A DNA stretch of 64,000 bases, taken from contig OY829541.1 of the NCBI GenBank assembly GCA_963691705.1, forward strand, positions 36,473,661-36,537,660. The letters run 5' to 3'. Position numbers and translations under genes: made by a program. Below, one piece after another: positions 32,807 through 43,480 of this stretch; the first letter of the stretch is position 1; each line of letters opens with the position of its first letter. Origin of the DNA: Viola odorata (lineage: Eukaryota > Streptophyta > Magnoliopsida > Malpighiales > Violaceae). The notes below the pieces were generated by a model, which saw nothing but the letters and a program-made list of their open reading frames with translations, did not search any database and was not told where the DNA came from.

Positions 32807-34682
32807 CAAAAGAAATGTCACATTTGGTACCTTCCTCTCACACCGTTACACATTCGCCGTTAACCGTCCTATGTGGCATGACACGTCGGACGCCACGTCA
32901 TAAGATGTCGACGTGTCATGCCACGTAGGCAGACCCGACACGAAAACCAATTTTTTTCCTTTTGAAAATAGATCGCTCGAACGATACGTCGTTCAAGTTC
33001 TGCTCTTGAATCTGAACGACGCGTCATTTGAGCTAAGCGGCGCGTCGTTCTCTTCACTTTATTAGAGTGAACGACGCAAAGAGAACGACGCATCGTTCAC
33101 TCTTTTATTTCTTTTTTTTTCATTCTTTTTTTTTCTTCTACTTTTCTTTCTTTCCCGACAACACCATTTCTTCTTTTCTTTGCTTTCTTTTCTTTCTTTT
33201 ATCCTTTCTTTTTTCTTTGTTTTAATTCTTTCTATTTTTTGAAAAGGAGCACCTGTACATGAAAAAGCCAAAACCAAAATTTGCATTTGGAATTGAATAA
33301 GAAACGAAAGTAAGAGATCCAATCACTCTCCACCAAATATTCTAAAGCTAATACTCGTATACAACAATTCCTCCCAAATCAGGAGTCCAATCATTTGTTG
33401 CCGGATTGCTTTTGTAACCAGTCACCACCGTCCCAACCGTCGCCGCCATGGTCGCTTGATAATTGATGACCACCGCTTCCATCTTCTTCTGTCACCACTC
33501 TTATAAACCCACTCCCTCACAATCGTCCTCACCGCCCATCACCTCCATCAACAACCGTCCCTCATCATCATCAACCCATCATCACCGCCGGGCCCATCCA
33601 CACCTACGGCCATACCAACAAATCTTTAACCATTAATAAAATTACCAATTGATTGTTTTTTTTAAAAAAAATTATATATTCGTCAATTTTATTTTACTAT
33701 ATACATTAATCTATATTTTTTTAAAAATTAAGTTTATACTCAATCTTTTCTCATTTCTCATTGTTATTTTTTATTTTGTTTATTAAATTTTTTTTTATCA
33801 AATATCTTATTTGCACAATATTATTTGTAAGTGTATTATATTTTAGAATAATTTAAAAATATTCATTTTTATTTTATTTAAAATAATTAAATAATTATTA
33901 TTGTTTAAAGATGAAGTAGCAATTTTTCTTACTTTTCTTTTAGGATTTCCGAATATAAAAAAAATACAAAAAAATACTTTCCTTTAGGATTTTCGAATAT
34001 AAAACAAACACAAAAATAATACTTTCCTATAAATCTTAAATGTTAATCAAATGCAAAAAACTAACATTTGCTTCAATCACTCTCCTGGTAGAGTGATTAT
34101 AAAAGGAAAAATAATATTCCGTCGACCAAACGCTACCGTAGAGTAATCCAATACCACATTCTTATTTTAAATATGATTTTATTTTTTTAATTTTGCTCTT
34201 TATCATTTAATTTTAAAGGAGTGCAATAATTACACTGCCTTTATATATATTTACTTGATTAATCCAAAATTACCAAGACAATGAGACAAAGGTAAAGTAA
34301 TATTAATTGATGGGTAACAAAAACTACTAAAATTTTAAAAAAATTACTAAAATTAAAGTTCCATCATATTCATACAAATATTTTTGGATAAACAAAAATA
34401 TAAAACTTAGTGTTATCATCACCCTTTCGGGATGTTTGGTATCAAATCATGTATGAGTTCAATTTATTTCATTAATAAAATTCAATTAGAATTCTATTAA
34501 TGAATGAACTATAGTGATTGGTATAACAATATAAAATTGAAAGAATTTAATTGAATTGAAATGAACACATTGTTTGGTATGACCAAGAAATAATTTCATT
34601 TTACTTATTTGACTATTATACCCCTAAATTAAAATTGACCCATAAAATAAAAAAATTATAAAATTATGGGTTGAGTCATGGG
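32807..34682. other. Repeat-rich intergenic DNA with palindromic GC islands
   Basis: At 32868..32932 TATGTGGCATGACACGTCG pairs with CGACGTGTCATGCCACGTA. At 32970..33105 GAACGACGCGTCGTTC-type palindromes recur. A T-rich tract and a CCACC-rich segment (33410..33620) follow, then plain AT-rich DNA. These look like the interiors of non-autonomous elements. No gene is supported, and the frames on the minus strand here are low-complexity Lys/Arg. Confidence 0.5.
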
Positions 34683-35219
34683 ATGATAAAATCAGCAGCA
34701 AAACAAAAGAGAAATAAAAGACTAGTAGTGCAAAATCTAATGGCAAATAATGAAAATGTTGTCTTGCATGTTAATAGAACTAATTTTCATTGTCAACTCT
34801 CTAAATGTAGTCTTGATCTTCTCTCCTCCAAAATACCCCGGGAAGATGATCTGATAAACAACTTAGGCCCCGTTTACCTGGGAGGTTTTTCTAGAAAAAT
34901 CTCCAGTTTTTAAAAAACTGGAAGTTTTCCCGGAAAATGTGTTTACTTTGAGTAGTTTTTCATTCAGAAAATGAAAATGAAAAACCTCTGTTTCAAAATT
35001 AATGAAGAAAATTGGAGATGTCCAAATTGGAGTTCTCCAAAATTTCCAACTTTTTCTACCCAATTTGAAAACACGCGTTTCATTTTGAAACTTAAATGAA
35101 ACTTTTTTACACCCAATTTTGCCCTCTACTCTTCTTCACGCAACCCTTCTTCTTCTCTTCTGCTCCACATTTGACCTCTGCTCTCTCGTCGTCCGCTCGC
35201 TGCCCTCCACAGACTCTCC

Positions 35220-35400
35220 GCTCAAATCCACCACCTCCCGTCCACTTCCCTCTTCACCCAATCCTTCCTCGCCCTCTCCTTAGCAACCTCCGCCGCAACC
35301 TTCTCCGCCAAAGTCTCGGACAGGCTCGTCAAGCTCTTTGCGATCGACATAGACGGGAGGTAGCGTGAGATTGTGGGGCTCTCAGGACACACTCTCCTCA
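35220..35400 (+). pseudogene. Captured fragment resembling a plant 2Fe-2S ferredoxin-like protein N-terminus
   Basis: In the frame with ACT at 35244, the translation runs through a Ser/Ala/Leu-rich, presequence-like part into AKVSDRLVKLFAIDIDGR, then TAG (35361..35363), then REIVGLSGHTLL, after which similarity ends. From memory this matches the beginning of mitochondrial adrenodoxin-like/2Fe-2S ferredoxin-like plant proteins (..VSDRIVKLF..DG..RE..GLSG.TLL). Nothing similar is in Harbinger 1. It may be a host gene piece transduplicated by the transposon, now with a stop codon. The antisense frame at 35222..35518 is a shadow. Confidence 0.5.
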
Positions 35401-37246
35401 GTTTAACTGGTTCGTCAGCTGCAACTCCAACTTCCCCACTCTCGATTTCTCCATCATTCTCACCAACACCTCCTCTTTGTACATAAAACAAGAACACATC
35501 TGCTTTCACCCATTTCAATTCCTCCTCCTACGTCATCATCATCTTCTTCTTCTTCTTCTTCTTTCTGTAATCACTGTAAGTTCAACTCCGACTGTAATTT
35601 CCATTTCTAGGGATTTCTTAATTTGATAGAATAGAATGAGTGCGTATCTCGTCGGAGTTCTTGTTCCTCTAGTAGTTACTCTTATTTTGCGCATACACCC
35701 TGTCATTTACCGATTTTTGTTTCTCTGTTGTCTGCTTAATTCTTTTTCGCCATTCTTGGTTAAATGGGTCATTTTGATTTTTTGCTAATTTTGGGGTTTC
35801 TACTTGGATAATTTAGTTGGTAGGTTTCCATTTTGAGATGGGTGCTTAAGGGTATTGAAAAAATTGCAATTGGCTCTTTTAGTTTCTTTTGAATGTTGTT
35901 GAGATAGAATAGTTATTCACAATGTTGATGAAATAGCGAGAGAAGAAACACAGTTCATATTGAGATTAGATTGTTTTTTGGTTGTGGTGTTCATCTTGTG
36001 TGGTTTTTTGGGTGTGATTGTGTAGGTGGTGACTCTACAGCAGCAAATTGTCAATTACTTCAAAGAGGGTTAAGATGTTAAAATTAGACAAAATTTTGGA
36101 GAAAGATACATTGAAAACATACTCCTGCAAACTCATGTTCACAGGTATGGTTGCTCATTTTGTCATTCCTTCGTCTTCGTGATGAATAGTTTGCAAGTTC
36201 TGTTTGTTTATGTTGCATATGTGAGATTGATCATTTCGTTGATTTGAAGTTTTATTTTGATGAGGGTTTAGTTGTGACGGGATATACACCTGGATAAATT
36301 TCTTGTGATATTCTCTATTTAATAGTTTCAGATTTCTAAAATTGTTCGCTAAGCTAAAGCACTTCTAGCGTGCTGAGTGTGTTGTTGAAAATTAACAGCC
36401 TTTCTTGGCAATAGCAGTAATACTTTCAACAATGACTTCCTCTACTGGTAGTTTGTGTATCCTGCCAACCTTATTAGGAACTTAAAGCTCTTCATGAAAA
36501 TTCCTTATAGAACTAAGGAAAAACCAGATCTATTGGCCATATTTGTGTTTTAACTTAGTTCTGTTTTCTCATTATTTTTACATTTGCATTATGTGAAGCT
36601 GGTAGTGGAATATTGTATTTTGACTTGCTAAAATAGTGGAATATTGTATTTTGACAATTGTGGATGTTATTGTTCCACTAAAGTATTTTGAAGTTATGCT
36701 CAATCTGTTGTCAATATGATTTCCTTATTTTTTTGTTCATACATGATTGAGATGAGAAAATTTAAGAGGATGATTTGTGATTAATTGGTCTTATATAATA
36801 ATCGTGTTTAGTTGCATTGAGATTCTATTTGTTAGGTTGTTTTTGATTTACTGCAGCTTGAGTAATTGGTGTTTGAATGAGATTCTTTGTACAAGATGAA
36901 TTTGTTTTTAAATGGTGTTTGATTACGATTCTTTTTACAGTCTGGATCAGTGATTTATTGTAGTTGTTTTTAGATTCTGCTAACATGCTGGAATTTGATT
37001 AATTGTAGTTTGAGTAACTGGTGTTTGATTGGGATTCTTTTTACAAGATGTAATTGTGATAAATTGGTGTTTGATTAATTGTAGTTTGAATGCATCTCAA
37101 TCAAACAGTTGTTATCCTTCTCATTTTGTTTTTTCTTCATCTGCTTCCTCTGTTTTGTTTCTGCTCTTGTTTCTTTGTTTCTCTACTTTTAGGTTGAAGG
37201 ATGATTACAAGATCCTTCATGCCCAACATGACAACCAAAGGACCCA
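35401..37246 (+). other. Harbinger 2 internal non-coding DNA
   Basis: T-rich, intron-like sequence with a run of TCTTCT microsatellite at about 35540 and repeated GGTGTTTGATT/TAATTGTAGTTTGA motifs at about 36840..37090. No protein is supported. Confidence 0.45.
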
Positions 37247-37555
37247 TTGGTGAATGCCTTGCTCACCTTGCAGCTGTTACTGCTCATGGATATGTTCGCA
37301 TCAACGCAAAGTGCTAAGGCTGAGTATTTTACAGAAAAAACAAAGAAGTATAAAGGAGAAACTACTGAAGTTACAAGTAAATTGCGAGATGCTGGCTCTG
37401 TTATTGTATGTATAGATGCGTTGGAGAAAATAGATGATGTCTCAGATGGCTCTTACAACAAGGCACTTGTGCAGTTCGAAAACCCTTATTGGAGGAAAGT
37501 GTTCATGAAGATGTCCATTGATAGGAGGAAGTCTTGGTTGAAGAGTTTAGAATGA
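37247..37555 (+). pseudogene. Harbinger ORF1, C-terminal part only
   Basis: From about 37310 the protein reads SAKAEYFTEKTKKYKGE, then ALEKIDDVSDGSYNKAL and FENPYWRKVFMKMSIDRRKSWLKSLE, ending at 37555. It is a close relative of residues encoded at 13975..14223 in Harbinger 1. The N-terminal Myb/SANT-like half is missing. The Trp that is a stop in Harbinger 1 is intact here. Confidence 0.85.
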
Positions 37556-38226
37556 TTGTAGCTTATTTTATGACACGAAAACTTATATTATGTCTTGGTT
37601 TTAACTTGGAGGTTGTTTTGGAATGATTTATGAGTAAAGAGTTGTGGTTTTTATGCTGACTATTGTGATGACATTTATATTAAGGAATATTGTTTATGCA
37701 TATTTGTTTAGTTAGAAACAAATTTATCATGCATGTTCTTGCATTTGTTCATTGGTTTGATCATTGAGGTAAATGGATTGGAAGTGATTTAATTTGGAAC
37801 ATACAAAAGTGATTTATGTGATACTCCCTCTGTCCATAAATATTGGACGCGAGGGAGTAAATCACAGGTTTTAAGAAACCTGTGATTGCTGTCAGCTGGT
37901 GGGCCACTCCTGTCTGTGGGCTCCACGAAGTCAACGGTAACATTGGACGCGTCTTCTTCCTCGCGTTTCTTCTTCTCATCTCACACTCTCTCTTTCCTCC
38001 ATTTCCCTCTCCAAATTTCCTCCAATTCCAACCCTAACGCGCTAAATTTTTGAGCCCAAATTTTGAGATTGGAAATTTGAATTAATCTGAAATGAAATTG
38101 CTTCCCTCCTTTTCCAGTTGCATTTATTTATTTGAATTCCCGTTTAGAATTCAAATTACACAATATTGCTTCCCTTTTTTTCCCACCGATTTGATAGTCT
38201 CCAAACAGAACCCAGTGTTTTGGTCG

Positions 38227-39807
38227 ATGACTTCTTCCACTTTTGTCATGAATGAGTTCCCAGATAACACTCCTCGTTCTGGTTTGTTCATGGAAACTTC
38301 ATCTCCTTCAAGCGAGTGGGTAGGGATTGAAGAGATTGCAGAGGACGAGACAACATTTTTAGCACCCCAAAATGAAGAAATTTGCAACCACGAAGAAGTG
38401 CAGGAAAATGCGGATGTGGTTGCCTTAAACCAGAGGCCTCGGTAAGGTAAATTCTTCCTTTTCAAATTCTATCTAATTCCCAAATGGTAGTGAAGCATGT
38501 TCAATGACATTGAATTTTTGTTCACATGGTCAGAGAAGGGGAAAGAATTGACTACAGCAGAACGCCAACATGTTTTTCAAATGTTGTTGGCAAAAAGCAA
38601 CAATGGGGTGTTGAAGAGAGGAGCAACGAAGGATGTTGCTGTCCATTTTGGGGTTGGCATTCGAACAATTCAAAGGATCTGGAAGCGTGCAAAGGATTCT
38701 GGAAACAATTGTGCTGATAAATTCAGAGTGAAAAATTGTGGAAGGAAACGAGTTGAGTTTGATTTGGAACGTATACGAAGTCTTCCTCTGAAGCAGAGGA
38801 CAACACTAAGGTCACTTGCTTTCCACCTTGGTGTTTCAAAATCATTTCTACATTTGAAGTTGAAGGAGAAGGTGATCAGGCGCCACACGAATGCCGTCAA
38901 ACCCACGTTGACTGCAGACAATGAAGTGTCCAGAATGCATCACTGTATTGACAGTTTGGAGGCGTCGTCGTTACCTCGTGATCCAACATTCAAGCAGATG
39001 GACAATACAATACACATTGACGAGAAGTGGTTCTACCTAACCAAGAAGTGTCAGACCTACTACTTGTTGCATGACGAACCTGATCCTGTAAGAACTATTA
39101 AATCCTCTCATTTCATACCTAAGGTTATGTTTTTAGTTGCTGTAGCGAGGCCAAGGTTTGACTCAGATGGATTATGCACGTTTGATGGAAAGATTGGGGT
39201 TTTCCCCTTAGTTCAATCAGTTGCTGCTTTGAGATCGAGTCACAACAGCCCTCGCGGAACAATTGAGATCAAACCTATAGCTAATATAACAAGAGATGTA
39301 GTTAGAGCATTTATGATTTCTAAAGTATTGCCTGCGATAGCATCAAAGTGGCCAAGGGAAAGTATTAACGATGTCATTTATATTCAACAGGACAATGCCA
39401 AGAGTCATATTCACACTGACGATGTTGAATTTTTAAATGCAGTGCAGGGAAGTGGATTGAGTGTTTCCCTTGTTTGCCAACCCCCTAATTCTCCTGATCT
39501 CAATGTGTTGGATCTTGGCTTCTTTAGAGCAATACAGTCATTGCAAAGCAAGAATTGCGCAAAATCTATTGTGCAATTAATTGAGGCTGTGGAGCAGGCA
39601 TTCCAACAATTTGAAGAAAAGAAATGTAACTTTATGTGGTTAACATTGCAGGGATGTATGATTGAGATTCTTAAATGCAATGGGTCCAATAATTACAAGA
39701 TTCCACACTTCAATAAGGATCGAATGCACAGAGAAAGGAGTCTACCAATCTCATTAAGTGTGTCCCGAGAGATTGTGGCCAATGCAGTTGGCCAACTACC
39801 TACTTAA
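38227..39807 (+). CDS. Mariner transposase, copy 2 (exon 2 intact; stop at the end of exon 1)
   Basis: Exon 1 starts MTSSTFVMNEF at 38227. Exon 2 runs from the acceptor at about 38532 to TAA at 39807 without interruption. Features in exon 2: an N-terminal helix-turn-helix (KDVAVHFGVGIRTIQRIWKR), then IHIDEKWFYLTKK with the first Asp, IQQDNAKSHIHTDDV with the second, and CQPPNSPDLNVLDLGFF with the third, the DDD arrangement of plant MLEs. At the exon 1 end, CGGCAAG of copy 1 is CGGTAAG here, creating a TAA codon just before the donor. It also makes a new GTAAGG donor, which would join out of frame. An alternative start inside exon 2 (ATG 38497 frame) would bypass this. Activity is therefore uncertain. 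Confidence 0.85.
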
Positions 39808-40640
39808 TTCTGTTCATGTGTGGTTTTGACAAACTTGGTCTGGTGGTGTGTGGATTGTGAAGAATGTTGGATTAAATGTGTAGGGATTTTGAAGAAGTAT
39901 GTGCTTGGATTTTGAAGAAGTTTGTGTTTGGATTTTGAAGAAGTTTGATTGAAGAAAGAAAGTATATGTGTTTGGATTTTGAAGAAGTATGTGTTTGGAT
40001 TTTGAAGAAGTTTGATTGAAGAAAGAAATTCTATGTGTTTGGATTTTCAAGAAGTATGTGTTTGGATTTTGAAGAAGTTAGATTGAAGAAAGAAATTCAG
40101 TGTGTTTGCATTTTGAAGAAGTAAGATTGAGGAAAAAAATTCTATGTGTTTGGATTTTGAGGAATGTAGGGATGCTGATGTATGTAATTTTGATGATGTA
40201 AAGAAACATCCAATCCTCTGTTCTTGAAATTTCAGATGATCGGATGTTTCTAATTTCAATTAGATATAATGTTGTAAGGTGTGGATTCACTGATATCTCT
40301 CATATCTGTGATGATTTGTACATTTTTTGACAATCCAGAAATGATATCAGTAGTTCATAAACTTAGTGCTCAATTGTTCCTTTGATTCTGTTTGAATTTA
40401 CGTAATGCATTTTTTCCTTTCAGGCAATGTGTTTGGATTTGATGTTTCTTTGCTTCTGATTTTTTCTGGCAATTACGACTTATTTTGAGGCCACATGTAT
40501 ACTGAATTTGGCAATTCATACCAGTTTTCAGGCCACATGTGTACTGAATGTAGCAATTCAGTCCAGTTTTCATGCCATCTGTGTAATGATTTTTGCAATT
40601 CAGGCCAGTTTTCAGGCCACCTGTGTGTACAGATCAAACC
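39808..40640 (+). repeat. Tandem-repeat blocks in MLE copy 2
   Basis: From about 39870 to 40165, units of TGTGTTTGGATTTTGAAGAA alternate with GATTGAAGAAAGAAATTC in a higher-order pattern. From about 40480 to 40640, units of about 57 bp contain AGGCCACATGTGTACTGAAT and GCAATTCAGGCCAGTTTTC. Antisense frames with repeated FFKIQTHTSS-like residues come from the first block and are not genes. Confidence 0.85.
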
Positions 40641-41218
40641 AATTCAGAAGAAATATTCTCACTCATTTTCGTAATCCACTCTGAAAACAACAATTGACAA
40701 AAAAATCTTGATCTTTATTGAACCAGAACAGAGCACAAAGCTCCCAACATTACATTGATTCAATGCCAATTTACATTTAGCCTAACCAAAATAGAGCACA
40801 CAACTCCCTTGGCAATTTTACAGGGGCTAAGCCTTATCAATACAGAGCACATTTGCTCCCAAACATAAAATGCAAACTACACAGTCTAAGAAACACAAAA
40901 ATAGAGGAGTCAATGCAGGAGGGGAGACTTTTCAGAAGAGATTCCCGAAAAATCTGAGCAGATTCTCAATCTGTTGCAGCCTTCAATCTGATCTAGGCGA
41001 CTGTTGATAGGGTAATGCTTATCCTACCTTGTTGAATTACCGTGGACCGAAGCAGACTTGAATTATCCAATCAATGCGCCTATTCACAAGGTGTAACAAC
41101 ACAACTTTCTATCTCCCATCCCCTCCCTATATAAGAAAGGGCCATTTACCCTAATCAGACCACACAACCAAAGCAAGAAACTTCCTAATCCTTACCCTGC
41201 ACCCTTATTCCACTAACA
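40641..41218 (+). other. Presumed 5' flank and promoter of the cargo gene
   Basis: No ORF. The last 100 bp look like a plant core promoter and leader: CTATATAAG at about 41127..41135, then an AC-rich leader (ACCACACAACCAAAGCAAG) before the ATG at 41219. Confidence 0.5.
41126..41136 (+). promoter_or_regulatory. TATA box of the MLE cargo gene
   Basis: CCTATATAAGA lies about 90 bp before the ATG, at good spacing for a start near 41160. Confidence 0.6.
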
Positions 41219-41581
41219 ATGAACCCTAACGAAGCCACTTACATCCTCAACATTGCAGGAGGTATAACCACTCATCTCCACGAAGACTTCACTGATTTCC
41301 ACACCAAAGTCCTTCGGACGGAGCAGGACATCAACCGCGCCAAGACTCTCTCTCGCAGGCTCAAGGAGATCAGGGCTGCTGAAGGTGTTGAAGATGACGG
41401 TCCAGATCCTGAAGAAGTCACCCTGACCACCAGCGAGGCACTTCGTTCGTTGGCCAAAACAATCACCACGTTGGAGACCAAGTTGGAGTTCCTGAACATT
41501 TGCATCAATAACTCCAATGTAGAACATAAGTACATGAATAAGTTTGGCAACAAAATTACCGCAATTCCCAAAACCAATTAA
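41219..41581 (+). CDS. Small helical protein, cargo gene of MLE copy 2 (unrecognised)
   Basis: This 120-residue ORF has its own TATA box upstream and AATAAA downstream (about 41634), so it looks like a complete single-exon gene. I do not recognise it. Two predicted amphipathic helices are visible: DFTDFHTKVLRTEQDINRA to about KEIRAA (residues 23 to 54), and SEALRSLAKTITTLETKLEF (about 72 to 91). An acidic linker (EGVEDDGPDPEE) lies between them. It has no signal peptide or membrane segment. The layout is like the small protein at 55817..56194 in the Tat element, but identity is weak and may be chance. Absence from copy 1 says it is optional cargo. Confidence 0.55.
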   Translation: MNPNEATYILNIAGGITTHLHEDFTDFHTKVLRTEQDINRAKTLSRRLKEIRAAEGVEDDGPDPEEVTLTTSEALRSLAKTITTLETKLEFLNICINNSNVEHKYMNKFGNKITAIPKTN

Positions 41582-42100
41582 CAACAGTTATGTAATGCAT
41601 TTCTAGTATGTGTGGTTATGTTTTTCTTTCCAATAATAAAATGCTTTCATTTTCGCAACAATTCCCTTCAATTTTAAACCAACGTACGCATACAAACTGA
41701 AACAGAACAGATTCAGAAATAAAAAAAAGAACCAGAACAGAGGAAGAAATTAAAAAACAAAGCCATAGAGATGGAGATTTAAAAATAAAAACCATTTTCA
41801 ACAATACCCAACACTAAATAATTTCACCCAAAACCACCATGATTTTCATCAAAACCATCTAGCAACATAAATCCAGATTCCAACCGAGAAATGAATTGCA
41901 CCAAAAAATTAAAAATATCCCAGGATCCCAAAAGAAAAAAGACAATACAACCTGATTTGGAACCCTTTAACTCTCTTCGAAATGGGAGAGACAGTGCGGA
42001 CGATCTCCATGATTCAAAGGTCCCTTACGATACCGAAAACCCTAACTTTCCACGATCTCTTCTCATGACGAAGGATAACCGAAGAAACGATACTTCCCGT
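41582..42100 (+). other. 3' flank of the cargo gene to the MLE right part
   Basis: A polyadenylation-like AATAAAATG lies at about 41634. A-rich DNA follows. The frame at 41891..42190 spans the junction with the conserved MLE end and shows no domain. Confidence 0.5.
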
Positions 42101-42559
42101 TTGCCCAACCGAATCGATTCCATCATGTTTAAACCTTGGGGGTTTTTGACAAAAAAATTGCTTCAATTTTTTGAATTCAAAAGAGGTTGAGAGGGTTTGA
42201 AGAGAGAAGGAGAGGATGGAGAAGAGAGTGTCAGAGGAGACTGAATCGTTCTGATTCATGTCTCCGACCAAAAAGCTAAAAACCCCATCTATTTCCACTT
42301 TCCTCCATTTTGCCCTTGTGTGACGCGTATCTCAAGTGGAAAACGACGGGTCGGTTGAGGGTAATTTTGACAAAACATAGACTAAATGGACACAAATGCC
42401 AATGGCGTCAATTAAAAAAGGACATAGTTTTTGGGTTAAAACGTCCATTATTTATGGACAGAGGGAGTATCACTTTGGCAAATTTTTCGGAATATTAATT
42501 AGAAGTTTTCGGAAGTCAAATTGGATGAAACCTTTTTTTGGACTATTTTTCTGACGATT

Positions 42560-42840
42560 TTTATATCGTTATGACGCCCAAACTCAAGGGTCATGACGCC
42601 ACAAATAGAATTGATGATTTTTTGTAAAAAATATCCCCGCATCATGACGCCTAGGCTCAAGGGTCATGACACCCCAAACAGAAGTGATGGGTTCTTGCGA
42701 AAACATCCCAACGTCATGATGCCCAGGCTCAAGCATCATGACTCCCCACACAGAAGTGATGGGTTCTTGTGAAAATATCCCAGCATCATGACGCCCAGGC
42801 TCAAGCGTCATGACGCCCAAACACGTTTTCATTTTTCAAA
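42560..42840 (+). repeat. Tandem repeat with CATGACGCC motifs, Harbinger 2
   Basis: About three and a half units of roughly 72 bp contain TCATGACGCCCAGGCTCAAG, CGTCATGAC and GAAGTGATGGGTTCTTG. Each unit carries two oppositely oriented GTCATGAC/GCGTCATGACGC sequences, the longest being a perfect 12-bp palindrome. Antisense frames here are repeat products. Confidence 0.85.
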
Positions 42841-42845
42841 AAATT

Positions 42846-43013
42846 GGAAACTAGTGCGAAGTAAACACGTTTTCCAGTTTTTCAAATTTGGAAAATTTTA
42901 CAGTTAGTGCGAAGTAAACACGTTTTCCAGTTTTCTATTTGAAATGAAAAAGTTCTAATTTTAGAAAAATAGCACTTTTTCAAACTGAAATTTCTCCTAG
43001 GTAAACGGGCCCC
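42846..43013 (+). repeat. Harbinger 2 right subterminal repeats and TIR
   Basis: Two direct units of AGTGCGAAGTAAACACGTTT followed by TCCAGTTTT lie at about 42852 and 42906, then the TIR. They match the subterminal units of Harbinger 1 (17075..17215). Confidence 0.8.
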
Positions 43014-43124
43014 TTAACGTTTCAGTTTCATGTCGCTTTGTGCCAGAAAATCTTTGCCACGATGGTTGAATGTGATGAACGGCAAAGATACCATCCTGCA
43101 TTCATGAAAAAAGCATTGTGGTGA

Positions 43125-43480
43125 AATTGTCAATGAAACCACTTTCGTAAGAGTTACTATGCCAGATGTTACATATCATTCCCAATTTCAATGTTCAACA
43201 ATAGAAAAGCAGGAGTATAAAAATCAGCAGAGGAACTTAAGAGCACGGTAAAGGATTCATGAAACAAGCACACCCTTTTAGGATGTGCATGTAGTAACTT
43301 TTAGCTACTAAAGAACTAAAACTGTCATATGACGACTAATGTATGTACTAAATACAATATGTTTTTGCATATATAAAGTAAAAGAGACAACCAACAGCAT
43401 TATTATGACATGTTGTACGCAAAAATTCGATTTTTTTTTTTGGTATCTCCTTAATTTTCTTACTAATCATGCTGCACAGG
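43125..43480. other. Short unannotated stretch
   Basis: AT-rich. It ends in TTACTAATCATGCTGCACAG, which resembles a branch point and 3' splice site on the plus strand, directly before the retrotransposon LTR. No exon partner can be named. Confidence 0.35.

Larger units (their letters stand above)
37824..42467 (+). mobile_element. Mariner-like element (plant MLE), copy 2, 4.6 kb with cargo
   Basis: The TIR CTCCCTCTGTCCATAAATAT pairs with the reversed right end CTCCCTCTGTCCATAAATAA. TA flanks it at 37822..37823 and 42468..42469. It is inserted in Harbinger 2. It carries a transposase (38227..39807) and about 2.3 kb not found in copy 1, comprising two tandem-repeat blocks and a small gene (41219..41581). 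Copy 1 and copy 2 are nearly identical outside this segment, so they are recently separated. Confidence 0.93.
34866..43013 (+). mobile_element. PIF/Harbinger DNA transposon 2 (deleted, with nested mariner element)
   Basis: The left TIR GGCCCCGTTTACCTGGGAGG and right TIR, reversed, GGGGCCCGTTTACCTAGGAG are flanked by TTA at 34863..34865 and 43014..43016. It keeps the C-terminal part of ORF1 (37310..37555) but no transposase. The right part between ORF1 and the end holds only a nested mariner element (37824..42467) and tandem repeats. It relates to Harbinger 1 through ORF1 and the right subterminal repeats, so it would depend on a transposase supplied elsewhere. Confidence 0.9.
34683..43124 (+). 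other. Possible host exon split by Harbinger 2 (unrecognised)
   Basis: Upstream of Harbinger 2 an open frame runs from ATG 34683 to codon TTA 34863..34865, the target site. Immediately after the element and the second TTA (43014..43016), the same frame stays open from ACG 43017 to a TGA at 43122..43124. Together this gives about 96 codons, including SLDLLSSKIPREDDLINNL before and TFQFHVALCQKIFATMV after the insertion. I recognise no family. The length could arise by chance in about this base composition, so it is a tentative fragment only. Confidence 0.25.

Noticed and set aside
39814..40290. Minus-strand frames with repeated FFKIQTHTSSK-like residues
   Set aside because: They are products of the tandem repeat in MLE copy 2 and have no independent coding evidence.
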